Assembly: GCF_011022235.1 (NCBI RefSeq)
Contig: NZ_JAAIYP010000038.1
Location: 310,001 to 374,000 of the forward strand
Length of the DNA: 64,000 nucleotides
Direction: 5' to 3'
Origin: Magnetospirillum aberrantis SpK
Lineage (GTDB): Bacteria > Pseudomonadota > Alphaproteobacteria > Rhodospirillales > Magnetospirillaceae
In this document: positions 27,055-36,009 of the stretch, piece after piece
Layout of the letters: each line of letters begins with the position of its first letter
How positions within the stretch are numbered: the first letter of the stretch is position 1
Program-made: the position numbers and the translations under genes
Notes under the pieces: model-generated
Databases searched by the model: none
Told to the model about the DNA's origin: nothing
Seen by the model: only the letters and a program-made list of their open reading frames with translations

Positions 27055-28347
27055 ATGCTGGAGCGCCTGTTTGGACTGAACGCGAACGGCACCACCGTCG
27101 GCAAGGAAGTCCTGGCGGGCGCGACAACCTTCCTCACCATGGCCTACATCATCTTCGTCAACCCGGCCATCCTGGGCGACGCAGGCATGGACAAGGGCGC
27201 GGTGTTCGTCGCCACCTGCCTGGTCTCGGCCTTGGCTTGCGCGGCCATGGGCATCGGGGCCAACTATCCCATCGCCCTGGCGCCGGGCATGGGGCTGAAC
27301 GCCTATTTCGCCTATTCGGTGGTGCTGGGCATGGGCCAGCCGTGGCAGGTGGCGCTGGGTGCGGTGTTCCTGTCGGGCTGTCTGTTCGTCGCCATCTCGC
27401 TCAGCCCGATCCGCGACGCCATCGTCGATGCCATCCCCCATTCCATGAAGTTGGCCATCTCGGCCGGCATCGGCCTGTTCCTGGCGATCATCGCCATGAA
27501 GAACGCCGGCCTGATCGCCCACCACCCGGCCACGCTGCTGACCGCCGGCGACATCACCAAGCCCGAGACGCTGTTGGCCATCGGCGGCTTCCTGGTCATG
27601 GTGGCGCTGGATTCGCGCAAGGTTCCGGGCGCCATCATGATCGCCATGCTGGGCACCGCCGCCCTGGGCATGGCGCTGGGCCTGACCCCGTTCGCGGGCG
27701 TGGTGTCGGCGCCGCCATCGCTTTTGCCGACCCTGGGACAACTGGACATCAGCGGCGCGCTGGGCCTGGGGCTGGTCACCATCGTCTTCGCCTTTCTGTT
27801 CGTCGATCTGTTCGACAACACCGGAACCCTGATCGGACTGGGCCATCGCGGCGGATTGCTGGACGAACGCGACCGCCTGCCGCGCCTGCGCCCGGCCATG
27901 GTGGCCAACGGCATCGCCAACATGGCCTCGGGCCTGGTCGGAACCTCGCCGGTCACCAGCTACATCGAAAGCGCCGCCGGCATCAAGGCGGGCGGACGCA
28001 CCGGGTTGACGGCGGTGGTGGTGGCGGTTCTGTTCCTGGGCGCCCTGGCGTTCAGTCCTCTGGCCGCCTCGATCCCGGCTTACGCCACGGCACCGGCGCT
28101 GTTGTTCGTCGCCTGCCTGATGGCCCGCGGCCTGACCGAAGTGGCGTGGGACGACATCACCGAGGCGGTGCCGGCGGTGATCACCGCCATCGCCATGCCG
28201 CTGACCTTCTCCATCGCGCATGGCATGAGCTTCGGCTTCGTGTCCTATGTGGGCATCAAGCTCCTGTCCGGCCGCTGGCGCGAGGTTTCGCCCACCGCCG
28301 CGCTGTTGGCCCTGGCCTTCGCCGCCAAATACTGGTGGCTCGGCTGA
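27055..28347 (+). CDS. NCS2 family purine permease (AzgA-like)
   Basis: A 430-residue inner-membrane transporter of the AzgA subgroup of NCS2, which imports adenine, guanine or hypoxanthine with protons. Signature regions are FLTMAYIIFVNPAIL, ANYPIALAPGMGLNAYFAYS, FLFVDLFDNTGTLIGLG and GTSPVTSYIESAAGI. It starts 5 bases after panC, so probably shares its transcript. It is the last core gene before the mobile region. Confidence 0.92.
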   Translation: MLERLFGLNANGTTVGKEVLAGATTFLTMAYIIFVNPAILGDAGMDKGAVFVATCLVSALACAAMGIGANYPIALAPGMGLNAYFAYSVVLGMGQPWQVALGAVFLSGCLFVAISLSPIRDAIVDAIPHSMKLAISAGIGLFLAIIAMKNAGLIAHHPATLLTAGDITKPETLLAIGGFLVMVALDSRKVPGAIMIAMLGTAALGMALGLTPFAGVVSAPPSLLPTLGQLDISGALGLGLVTIVFAFLFVDLFDNTGTLIGLGHRGGLLDERDRLPRLRPAMVANGIANMASGLVGTSPVTSYIESAAGIKAGGRTGLTAVVVAVLFLGALAFSPLAASIPAYATAPALLFVACLMARGLTEVAWDDITEAVPAVITAIAMPLTFSIAHGMSFGFVSYVGIKLLSGRWREVSPTAALLALAFAAKYWWLG

Positions 28348-28386
28348 CAAAGTTGGAAAAGCGACGAAATCAACGCCGCTTTCCCA

Positions 28387-28414
28387 TTGACCGCGACCAA
28401 TCCTTGGCTATGAT
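28387..28414 (+). promoter_or_regulatory. Promoter of the split tRNA-Leu(CAA)
   Basis: TTGACC and TATGAT are spaced 16 bases apart, about 20 bases before the tRNA 5' end. After element insertion this strong promoter reads through the truncated tRNA into the element. Confidence 0.6.
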
Positions 28415-28434
28415 CTCGCGACCAATCCCACGGT

Positions 28435-28474
28435 GCCCCAGTGGCGGAATTGGTAGACGCAGTCGACTCAAAAT
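28435..28474 (+). pseudogene. 5' half of host tRNA-Leu(CAA), split by integration (attL)
   Basis: The 40 bases run from the acceptor strand GCCCCAG through the D-arm to the anticodon loop, and stop at the core ACTCAAAAT (28466-28474). The following bases do not form the tRNA 3' half. The matching 3' half, with TCGAC to close the anticodon stem and CTGGGGC to close the acceptor, is at 59922-59975 and again at 63520-63573. Joined, they form a perfect class II tRNA-Leu with anticodon CAA. Confidence 0.9.
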
Positions 28475-28646
28475 AGGTCGCTGCTAGCGCAAATGCGCAC
28501 GCAAACCGCAGTTTTGCGCGCTTTCTATCCCGTTGACGTTATCGCACACTTATAGCACAATTCCATTTGTGTGCTGTTCGCAGTGTTTTTCCTCTGGCGA
28601 CGACAAGCGCCTTGTGTTAAATACTTGCGCCGCTGCATACCGCTGT

Positions 28647-28730
28647 GCCCCGGTGGTGAAATGGTAGACACGCCTGACTCAAAATCAGGTGCTGAGAGGC
28701 GTGCTGGTTCGAGTCCGGCCCGGGGCACCA
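28647..28730 (+). tRNA. tRNA-Leu(CAA), element-borne
   Basis: The acceptor GCCCCGG pairs with CCGGGGC followed by ACCA. The anticodon stem CCTGA/TCAGG encloses CTCAAAA, giving anticodon CAA for the TTG codon. It has a long variable arm and the T-arm GCTGGTTCGAGTCCGGC. It differs from the split host tRNA in the acceptor, D-arm and anticodon stem, so it is not a simple duplicate, but it has the same anticodon. It lies between the left att core and the integrase, hence inside the element. Confidence 0.95.
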
Positions 28731-28753
28731 ACCTTTAGAGTTGGGTGCAGCAC

Positions 28754-30082
28754 ATGCCCAGACGCATTGACGACCCTTGGCGCAAACTGCGCGATGGCAA
28801 TGTCGTCCTCAAAATCCGCAAAGGCTCATCTTATTGGCAAGCGCATCTGAAGGTGCGCGGCGAATGGATCAGGCTGTCCACCGGCAAGACCGACATCCGC
28901 GATGCCGGGCAATGGGCCTGCGACCAATACGACGACATGATGTATCGGGTGCGGCACAAGCAGGTGCCACGCACGAAGCTGATCCGGGACGCCACGGCGC
29001 AGTACATCCAAGACCTGGAAAGCAGCAACCTCGTCAGCGCGGACGATTACCGCCGCACGATCAAGAAATGGATCGACCCGCACCTTGGCGGCAAGAAACT
29101 CGACGAAATCAGCCCGCAGGACATTATCGGCTGGAACGCCTGGAAGCGCCTGCAACACGGCAAACCGTTCAGCAAATCGACGGTCACCAGCCATAACGCC
29201 TGCCTCAGCAACGTCTTCAAGACAGCGGTGCGCTACGGCTGGATGAACGAATGGCAGGTTCCCAAGCTCGTCAATGACGGCGAGCCGGGCATGCGCCGCC
29301 CCCACTTCGACGAAGACGAAATCGCGCCCTTGCTGGTCAAGATGTGGGATCTGATCCCCGAAGGCCGGAAGCAGAAAACCCGCGAAATCCGCCAGTTGCT
29401 CTACTACTACGTCAGCATCTTGCTGCTGACCGGCGCACGCCCCGGCAAGGAATTGGATAACCTTCGCTGGCGGCAGGTGGACCTTGCCTGGGAACGGGAA
29501 GGTCAGAAGTTCGTCAAGATCATCATAACCGCAGGCAAAACCATCAAATACAGCCGGGTACGTCAGCGGGCGATCACCGCACCGGCTGGGGTAGCGGCCC
29601 CGCCCTTCAAGGCGCTGATGGCATGGCAAGGCCCCGGCAAGGATGATGACGATTTCGTGTTCCGGCTGCCCGACGGAAGCCGGATCGGCAACATGCAGTC
29701 GTCGTTCCGGACGGTCCTGGAAAAGATCGACATGCTGTACGACAAGGGCGACCCACCAACGCGGCGGACCCTGTACTCGTTCAGGCACTCCTACGCGACG
29801 ACGCAGATCGTCCACGGCACCATGTCGCTGATCGAGCTGGCAACCCACATGGGCACCAGCGTCGCCATGCTGGAACAGCACTACGCCCATTTGGGGCCAC
29901 TGGCGATTGCCCCGAAGGTGGCGGCGAACGCGGTCTTGATCAGCCCTCACGTTGCGGCTGGTGCGTTCAATGACGGCCAGCCCCACGATACCAGCAAGAA
30001 GCGGCAGAAGCCCGAAACCCGCAAAGCATCTCCCGCAATCCCGAAGAGCTTGGCCGCCGCGCTGGCCGAGAAAGAGGATTAA
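28754..30082 (+). CDS. Tyrosine recombinase/site-specific integrase
   Basis: The 442-residue integrase is the likely enzyme for insertion at the tRNA-Leu core. It has an N-terminal arm/core-binding region and a catalytic domain with Arg I in LLTGARPGKELDNLRW, the box II segment TLYSFRHSYATTQI (Tyr in place of the usual first His), and LATHMGTSVAMLEQHYAHL with the His and the Tyr nucleophile. The ATG at 28754 is used; a GTG three codons upstream is possible. It starts 23 bases after the element tRNA, oriented away from attL. Confidence 0.92.
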   Translation: MPRRIDDPWRKLRDGNVVLKIRKGSSYWQAHLKVRGEWIRLSTGKTDIRDAGQWACDQYDDMMYRVRHKQVPRTKLIRDATAQYIQDLESSNLVSADDYRRTIKKWIDPHLGGKKLDEISPQDIIGWNAWKRLQHGKPFSKSTVTSHNACLSNVFKTAVRYGWMNEWQVPKLVNDGEPGMRRPHFDEDEIAPLLVKMWDLIPEGRKQKTREIRQLLYYYVSILLLTGARPGKELDNLRWRQVDLAWEREGQKFVKIIITAGKTIKYSRVRQRAITAPAGVAAPPFKALMAWQGPGKDDDDFVFRLPDGSRIGNMQSSFRTVLEKIDMLYDKGDPPTRRTLYSFRHSYATTQIVHGTMSLIELATHMGTSVAMLEQHYAHLGPLAIAPKVAANAVLISPHVAAGAFNDGQPHDTSKKRQKPETRKASPAIPKSLAAALAEKED

Positions 30083-30260
30083 TCCTACCTCCGTGCAGCC
30101 CTGCCGTGCTCGCACGCTGCTCGTCGCTGTGTGCCCAGCACCAAGGTACTGGGGATGGGAAACGTAGCCCGTAGACGCCCCGCGCATCCCGCCGCTATAG
30201 CAGCAGCACCGGGCGCAATGCCCAATCCCGGAAACGTGCCCGCGCAACAGCGAGGGCCGC

Positions 30261-30587
30261 ATGGACCGGACGGAACGTATCGCCGCACTCAACGACCAAC
30301 TTCGCCGTGACCATAATCGCGGCAAGGTGGTTATCACCAGGGGCATCCAGGCCCTCGGCCATCAAGCCATTCTGGAAGTACTCGCTGCCGTCGCAGCGTT
30401 TTCCGATTTCACGCCAGACAACGATCCCTATGCCGAGCACGATTGCGCGGTCATGAATGTTGGCGACCACCGCATCATCTGGAAGATCGACTACTACGAC
30501 CCGAACCTGAACTTCGCCTCCGATGATCCGGCGAACCCTGCCGTGACCATCCGCGTGCTGACCATCATGCTGGCCGACGAGTACTGA
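30261..30587 (+). CDS. DUF3768 family protein
   Basis: A 108-residue soluble protein matching the DUF3768 pattern: RIAALNDQLRR, GKVVITRGIQAL, FTPDNDPYAEHD, IIWKIDYYDPNLNF and a closing TIRVLTIMLADEY. The family is common on alphaproteobacterial plasmids and integrative elements; its function is unknown. It lies between the integrase and the first palindromic repeat. Confidence 0.8.
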   Translation: MDRTERIAALNDQLRRDHNRGKVVITRGIQALGHQAILEVLAAVAAFSDFTPDNDPYAEHDCAVMNVGDHRIIWKIDYYDPNLNFASDDPANPAVTIRVLTIMLADEY

Positions 30588-30618
30588 AATTCACCGCCGC
30601 CGCCATCGCGAAAATTCG

Positions 30619-30641
30619 CGAACTTACGTCATGTAAGCTCG
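30619..30641. repeat. Element palindrome copy 1
   Basis: CGAACTTAC-N5-GTAAGCTCG (one G/A arm mismatch). It lies 64 bases upstream of the 564-aa gene at 30706, in its probable promoter region. Confidence 0.8.
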
Positions 30642-30705
30642 TTGCCAATTTCCAAAAATTCCGTAACATCCGCATTTGAATTTTTGTGAATGATGGAGCC
30701 ATTCG

Positions 30706-32400
30706 ATGGACGGCGCGAACGTTGTGGAACCGGGCTTTGAGGACGCGATCAAGGAAGTCGAGGCCGTCGTCGCCGAGTTCGATGAGCGGACCAAGGACGA
30801 GCACCAATCCCAGCGTGAGAAGAACCTCGCCCTCTATGCCGCCTTGGAGCGCGCCTTCGTGTTCCACAACACCTGGGGCGATAAGCCCCAATATGCTGAT
30901 CTGCTTCAGCGCAAGGGCGTGAAGGCGGCGGCGCGCGGCAAGAAGGCCAGCCGCTTCCTTCCCACCGTGAAGGCGTTCTTCGATCCTGACCTGGATGGCT
31001 TTGCCCCCATCGACGAAGACGGAAAGGCCGCGAAGAACCGCCGCCAGAAAGCGGTCAGCACCTATAGCGCCGCGTTGGAACTTGCTGCCGCTAAACGCCC
31101 CAACGATGTCGCCGCCTTCATTGAAGACGTGCGCGGCGTTGAAGAGGCACGAAAGCTGTGGGGGCAGCTTCAGAGCGAAACCGACGAAGCCAAAAAGGCC
31201 GTGGCCGAGGCCAAGGAAACCCGACAGAAGACCTTCGATGCCGGGCTTGCCGCATTGATGGCGACGAAGACCGCATCCCTTCCCCGCGATGAGGCGTTGA
31301 AGGGCAAGGTCGCTTTGGCGGCGGTCTATTTCGACGATGCGGGTGTCGCCCATTTCCTCGGCACGCCCGCCGAGGATGACAGCAAGACGCTGCTTGAGAA
31401 ATTCGTCATTGCCAATGCGCCGGAAAAGGCCAAGAGCAAGCGTGGGCGCAAGCCGGGCACCCTGAACAGCAACAGCAGCAAGACCGCGCTGGATCGGCTG
31501 CTAAAGCTGTTCAACGCCAGCAAGCTGTCCCAGACCAAGGTGATGATCAAGATCATCAACGGGGAGGATGGCTGCGAGGTCCGGGTGTCGCAGAACAGCC
31601 GCAACACCTGCATGCTCAAGGCCCGGCTAATCCGCCAGGACTACCTGCCGCCGGGCACCTACTGGTTCGGCACGCGCGCCATCGGCTTCATGAAGAAGTT
31701 CGCGCTGCTCGGCAAGTTCGGCGCCAAGTTCACCATCGACGGCCCCAGCGAATTGGATTCCGTCCGCGCCACGGTGGCGATCACCGCCACCAACTACGAT
31801 GCGGCGGTCGCGGCGTATGACGAGGCCAAGAGCATCAAGTGGTCGGAACGCGACCTTGTTCCCGGAACCACGTCCTACATCACGCGCGGCGAGGACAGCC
31901 TGACCGTCCGCTTCGAAACGGTTATCGACAAGATGGCCCGCGTCGAGGTGGACGAGGCGAAATGGGCGACTGTCCCATTGGAGGGTGCGTTCGCCGATTG
32001 GTACGCGGCGACGTTGGGGATTGCCAAGGACAAGGCCGATAGCCGTTTGCGGAAGGCCATCCATGGCGAGGCCACATTGATGAAGGTCACCGCGCATGAA
32101 TGGGCGCTGTTGGACGAGCAGGGGACGATAGAGCCTGTCCACCATTTCACCTCGCCCATCGGTGACGGCAAGCTCGCTACCGAGATCAAGGTTGCCGCTG
32201 GCGAAATCCAGGCGGCGATCAAGAGCGTCAAGGAACTGGCCCCTGGTGGCGAGGTCACGCTGTCCTTGGTCAACAAGCTCGTCCGCGTCAGTGCGGCGAC
32301 GGACAGGAACGCGGCGGAAATCTTCATTCCGTCCCAGACCAACAACAAGCGGCATGCGGAATACACGGTGTTTGAGCCTGTGCCTGTTGCTTCAACGTAG
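30706..32400 (+). CDS. Large hypothetical protein (564 aa)
   Basis: A soluble protein with no recognised family. Residues 1-60 are acidic and helical. Residues 100-190 are Ala/Glu/Lys-rich and likely coiled-coil (LWGQLQSETDEAKKAVAEAK). A basic linker (KAKSKRGRKPGTLN) near residue 245 precedes a mixed alpha/beta C-terminal half. The last 120 residues (LATEIKVAAGEIQAAIKSVK, then VTLSLVNKLVRVSAATD) faintly resemble a sliding-clamp-like beta/alpha layout, but this is impression only. Codon use is GC-rich and host-like. It is preceded by palindrome copy 1. Confidence 0.7.
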   Translation: MDGANVVEPGFEDAIKEVEAVVAEFDERTKDEHQSQREKNLALYAALERAFVFHNTWGDKPQYADLLQRKGVKAAARGKKASRFLPTVKAFFDPDLDGFAPIDEDGKAAKNRRQKAVSTYSAALELAAAKRPNDVAAFIEDVRGVEEARKLWGQLQSETDEAKKAVAEAKETRQKTFDAGLAALMATKTASLPRDEALKGKVALAAVYFDDAGVAHFLGTPAEDDSKTLLEKFVIANAPEKAKSKRGRKPGTLNSNSSKTALDRLLKLFNASKLSQTKVMIKIINGEDGCEVRVSQNSRNTCMLKARLIRQDYLPPGTYWFGTRAIGFMKKFALLGKFGAKFTIDGPSELDSVRATVAITATNYDAAVAAYDEAKSIKWSERDLVPGTTSYITRGEDSLTVRFETVIDKMARVEVDEAKWATVPLEGAFADWYAATLGIAKDKADSRLRKAIHGEATLMKVTAHEWALLDEQGTIEPVHHFTSPIGDGKLATEIKVAAGEIQAAIKSVKELAPGGEVTLSLVNKLVRVSAATDRNAAEIFIPSQTNNKRHAEYTVFEPVPVAST

Positions 32401-32630
32401 TAGTGGTTTGACCGATTTGCGGGGAGATGCTCTTGCGCCGCTCCCTTGCCTGCCGCTTGCCCCGAAGCTTCCTGGCCGTCGCCATCGTCCTCGTCCCTGC
32501 TGTCGTGTTCGACAGGGGAATTGAAGGTCGCCGCCGAGTCGGTGCTAAGGCCGGTCCTTACGCGATTGCTCCCAATCCTATTTACGCAATAACATCCTTG
32601 AGGCGTGCGATCTGCTGTTGGATCAACTAA

Positions 32631-34193
32631 ATGACTGAAGAGCTGAAGCGGCTGTCTGAGCGGTCAATTCGGAAATTGAACAACGAGGAGGCATTCGACC
32701 ATATAGGTCGACTTATTGATCTTTCAGGGGATGCCGCCTTTGCTCGTGGATTAGAGCGCGCCCTTACTTTGCTCGACGAGTTGGAAAAGCGCGATGTGAC
32801 GATCGGACAGGGCGCTGTGATCCACTATTTCCGGGCCAATGTTTGGAGCCTCAAGGCTGAACTCGCCGGTCATAAACGGTCTTGGGCTTGGGAGCAGCCT
32901 GAAACGCAGCAAGAGATTTTGTCTCTGTCGCATGCGGTGTCGCACGAAGGCTTTGAAAAACTGCATCCGATACGGCAATGCCAAATACTTACAAATCGGG
33001 CCAATCTTCTTAACGGCGTCGGTCGTTTCGTTGATGCGTTAGAAAGTTGGGATCGTGCGCTGCGGATACTGCCGAAATTTGCGATGGCACTTGGCAATCG
33101 CGCCCGGGGGCTTGGCTTTTACGCACGTGCCCTGCATGACCCTGGCCATCAAGGGCTTTTCTGGCTGCATGCTCACGACGCTGCTGTAAAGGCAGGCGCT
33201 GATGATGCGTTGTTCGACAGCTTTTACCCTGGGCTGAGTGAGCAATTCGGAGCGATGGCGGTCAGTATCGCACAGAATGTCCCTGTGGACATGATCCGCG
33301 AGAGCCAGAACCTGGATGGGTTTTCACTTGGCCGCAGCAAGCGCGAGAAAGCTTATCGGCGCTGGTGTTTGGAGGAACGTTTGTTTCTCAACCCCCTTAA
33401 TGACTTAGGCGCACATTCAATCGCAGCCAACGATGTTCTGACCCTGCCATCGCTAACAGAGATCAAGCCGCCAACGCGGCCCGGATTTGCGCCGCCGATT
33501 ATTGGTTTTTTCAATCAAATGAAGCAGGAGTTTGCGTCGGCGCGTTTCATGCTGTTCGAAGGGCTGATCGCTGAAGGCGTTCATTTCTCCGACAAAGATG
33601 TGCTCCTCTATAATACCCTGGATTATCCTAGTTACTCTCTTGCTATGGAGCGCGTGCGAACAAGCTTTCGTATCGCTTATTCATTGCTCGATAAGACTGC
33701 CTTCCTTATCAATGACTATTGGTGCCTGGGGAAGCGACCGGATCAAATAAACTTTCGTAACGTGTGGATGGTGGAAGGCAAGAAAACTCTGCTTCCGGCT
33801 TTCGAGGAATATGAAAACTGGCCCTTGCGCGGTTTGTTCTGGCTTTCCAAGGAAATTCATAATGAGGCTCTGAAGGGTGCGACCGCCCCTGATGCTCGGG
33901 AGTTGCATGATTTGCGTAATCACCTTGAGCATAAATACCTACAGGTGCATGAGGGATGGGCTGTGGCAGGGTTTGTGGACGCCTTTGCCACCGGCGAACT
34001 CGGCAAATCGCTTTCGAGCCACGAAATGGAAGCGAAGGCGCTGAGGGTCATGAAGATCGCGCGGTCTGCCCTCTGCTATCTTTCGCTCGCAATCGGCCGT
34101 GAAGAGGAATTGCGCGACAGCAAGCGGCCAGACGGCCCGGTGTTCTCGATGCCACTTTCCACATGGGATGATGCTTGGAAGCGTTCCCGGTAG
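32631..34193 (+). CDS. TPR-HEPN protein (LA2681-like HEPN domain)
   Basis: A 520-residue protein with helical, TPR-like repeats in the first about 170 residues (QCQILTNRANLLNGVGRFVD then ALESWDRALRILPKFAMALG) and a C-terminal HEPN domain of LA2681 type (FRIAYSLLDKTAFLINDYW, then FWLSKEIHNEAL). The HEPN ribonuclease motif R-x4-H is intact as RNHLEH (Arg429, His434). HEPN proteins often act as RNases in toxin-antitoxin and phage-defence systems. Lower GC and relaxed codon use differ from neighbours and point to recent transfer. No obvious antitoxin partner is adjacent. Confidence 0.75.
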   Translation: MTEELKRLSERSIRKLNNEEAFDHIGRLIDLSGDAAFARGLERALTLLDELEKRDVTIGQGAVIHYFRANVWSLKAELAGHKRSWAWEQPETQQEILSLSHAVSHEGFEKLHPIRQCQILTNRANLLNGVGRFVDALESWDRALRILPKFAMALGNRARGLGFYARALHDPGHQGLFWLHAHDAAVKAGADDALFDSFYPGLSEQFGAMAVSIAQNVPVDMIRESQNLDGFSLGRSKREKAYRRWCLEERLFLNPLNDLGAHSIAANDVLTLPSLTEIKPPTRPGFAPPIIGFFNQMKQEFASARFMLFEGLIAEGVHFSDKDVLLYNTLDYPSYSLAMERVRTSFRIAYSLLDKTAFLINDYWCLGKRPDQINFRNVWMVEGKKTLLPAFEEYENWPLRGLFWLSKEIHNEALKGATAPDARELHDLRNHLEHKYLQVHEGWAVAGFVDAFATGELGKSLSSHEMEAKALRVMKIARSALCYLSLAIGREEELRDSKRPDGPVFSMPLSTWDDAWKRSR

Positions 34194-34362
34194 GGTGGCA
34201 AGGGGGGGCTCCAGGCATCAGCAAGAGCAAATCCACCCCGGCTGTGGCTGGTTTGTGCCGTTGGCGAAGTCGCCCCAGCAAGCCGCGACGGCGGCGCCTC
34301 GGAACGGGCGCGGCCGTCCCCAATGTTCTTGTGCGGATTGGTGCGACCAGCTCATGACAGGC

Positions 34363-34384
34363 CAACTTACAGCATGTAAGTTTG
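34363..34384. repeat. Element palindrome copy 2
   Basis: CAACTTAC-N5-GTAAGTTTG, 39 bases upstream of the MASE1 histidine kinase gene. Confidence 0.75.
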
Positions 34385-34422
34385 CGGCCTGGGGTTCAGC
34401 GGGAAAATCATAGAGGTCGTTC

Positions 34423-36009
34423 ATGGTGCCGCCGTCGAACCGCGATGAGCTGCGCAAGGCAGTTATTATTGCGCTTTACCCCGTTGTCTGGGTTCTGGCC
34501 CACAAGGCGGCGGTGGCGATGAATGTTGGCCCCGGCGTCAGCATTTGGTATCCGCCCGCTGGACTGACCTTCGCCTTTCTTCTCCGCTTTCCCCGGTTCT
34601 GGCCGCTGGCCTATATGGGTATCGGATATGTGGTGCTGCTTGGCCCCTATGCCGTCACCACGCCCGGCGCTTGGCTGTCCTGGCTGATCCCGCCAACCGG
34701 CTATGTGGTTGGTGTTGCACTGCTGCGGCGCTGGCTTGGCGAGCCGCTGGACCTCAGCCGTCAGGCCCATATCCATCGCTTCATCGCCGCATCACTGGCG
34801 ACGCCCGCCATTGTTGCCGCCGTCAACGTCCTCAACTTCTGCGCCGATGGCGCCATCCCGTGGTCGGAATACGGCCCGCTGGCCGCCCGCTTCTTCATTG
34901 GCGACGCGCTGGGCATCGTTACCCTCGCGCCCACCTTGTTGCTGCTGAATCGTCCGTGGCGTTCTCATTTTCGTCAACGGGATGGGCGTGTGCTGTTTGT
35001 CGGTCTGCTGGCGACCGCCTTGATCCTGTACCTGGAAGTGGCGGAACTGCTGCTGGGGCATGACCAGGGGCGCTTCTCCTATTTCGTCATGCTGCCGGTG
35101 GCGTGGAACGCGGTGGCCTTCGGCGTGCTGGGTGCGGCCTTGTCTACCTTGCTCGCCAATGTGTCGATCACGGCGGCCAGCCTGTTGCGGCCCGACCAAT
35201 CCATCCTGGCTGGTGCTCCCTATTTCATGCTGTCCATCGGCTATCTCAGCCTGATCATCGCTGGAGCAATCGAGGACCGCGAAGGGGCGTTGCGCAAACT
35301 GCGCAAACAGGAAACAGCCTTGGACAAGGCATACCGCCACTTCACCACGCACGAAACGGCGTCCAAGCTGGCGCACGAGATCAGGCAGCCCTTGGCCTCG
35401 GCCTCCACCTATGCGCAGGCGCTGCACACCATGGCGGAACGGGGACGCGTCGATCCGGTGGAACTGCCGGAAATCACCGGACGGCTGGAGCGCGAGGTAC
35501 TGCGGGTGCGCGAGATCATCGCCGCCAACCAAGCGCAGTTCGACCAGGCCACCGGCAGACGTGAAATGCTGACGTTGGCGGCGGTGATGGGCGACGTGGT
35601 GCCGCTGCTGCGCCAGATTTGCGACGACAGCGGGGTATCGGCTCAATTCGAGTTGGGCGGCTGCACGGCCAAAATCTTGGGCGACCGCGCCACCCTTCAG
35701 CAACTGGCGGTCAATCTGGTCCGCAATGCCTGCGAGGCGATGGCCGCTGTGTCGCAGCGGGCATTGCTGGTTGCGCTGACGGAAGAGAGCGGCAAGGCCG
35801 TGCTGCGCGTGCAGGACAGCGGCCACGGCTTTGCGGAAGAAACGTTGCGCAACGGCCATGCCCTGTTCGCCTCGGCCAAGCCGGGCGGCAGCGGCTTCGG
35901 CCTGCCTATCGCCCGCGCCATTCTGACCGCCCATGGCGGCGATCTTGAGATCGCCAACAACCCCGATGGCGGCGCCTGCGTCACCTGTTGGCTGCCGGTA
36001 GCGGCATGA
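34423..36009 (+). CDS. MASE1-domain sensor histidine kinase
   Basis: A 528-residue membrane histidine kinase. The N-terminal about 285 residues form roughly eight helices of the MASE1 sensory domain (PGVSIWYPPAGLTFAFLLRF, GDALGIVTLAPTLLLL). A HisKA segment follows with the phospho-acceptor His in KLAHEIRQPLASAS, then a HATPase domain with NLVRNACEAM, DSGHGFAEE and GGSGFGLPIARAIL. The overlap of its stop with the response regulator start (ATGA) makes them a pair. The signal sensed is unknown. Confidence 0.9.
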   Translation: MVPPSNRDELRKAVIIALYPVVWVLAHKAAVAMNVGPGVSIWYPPAGLTFAFLLRFPRFWPLAYMGIGYVVLLGPYAVTTPGAWLSWLIPPTGYVVGVALLRRWLGEPLDLSRQAHIHRFIAASLATPAIVAAVNVLNFCADGAIPWSEYGPLAARFFIGDALGIVTLAPTLLLLNRPWRSHFRQRDGRVLFVGLLATALILYLEVAELLLGHDQGRFSYFVMLPVAWNAVAFGVLGAALSTLLANVSITAASLLRPDQSILAGAPYFMLSIGYLSLIIAGAIEDREGALRKLRKQETALDKAYRHFTTHETASKLAHEIRQPLASASTYAQALHTMAERGRVDPVELPEITGRLEREVLRVREIIAANQAQFDQATGRREMLTLAAVMGDVVPLLRQICDDSGVSAQFELGGCTAKILGDRATLQQLAVNLVRNACEAMAAVSQRALLVALTEESGKAVLRVQDSGHGFAEETLRNGHALFASAKPGGSGFGLPIARAILTAHGGDLEIANNPDGGACVTCWLPVAA

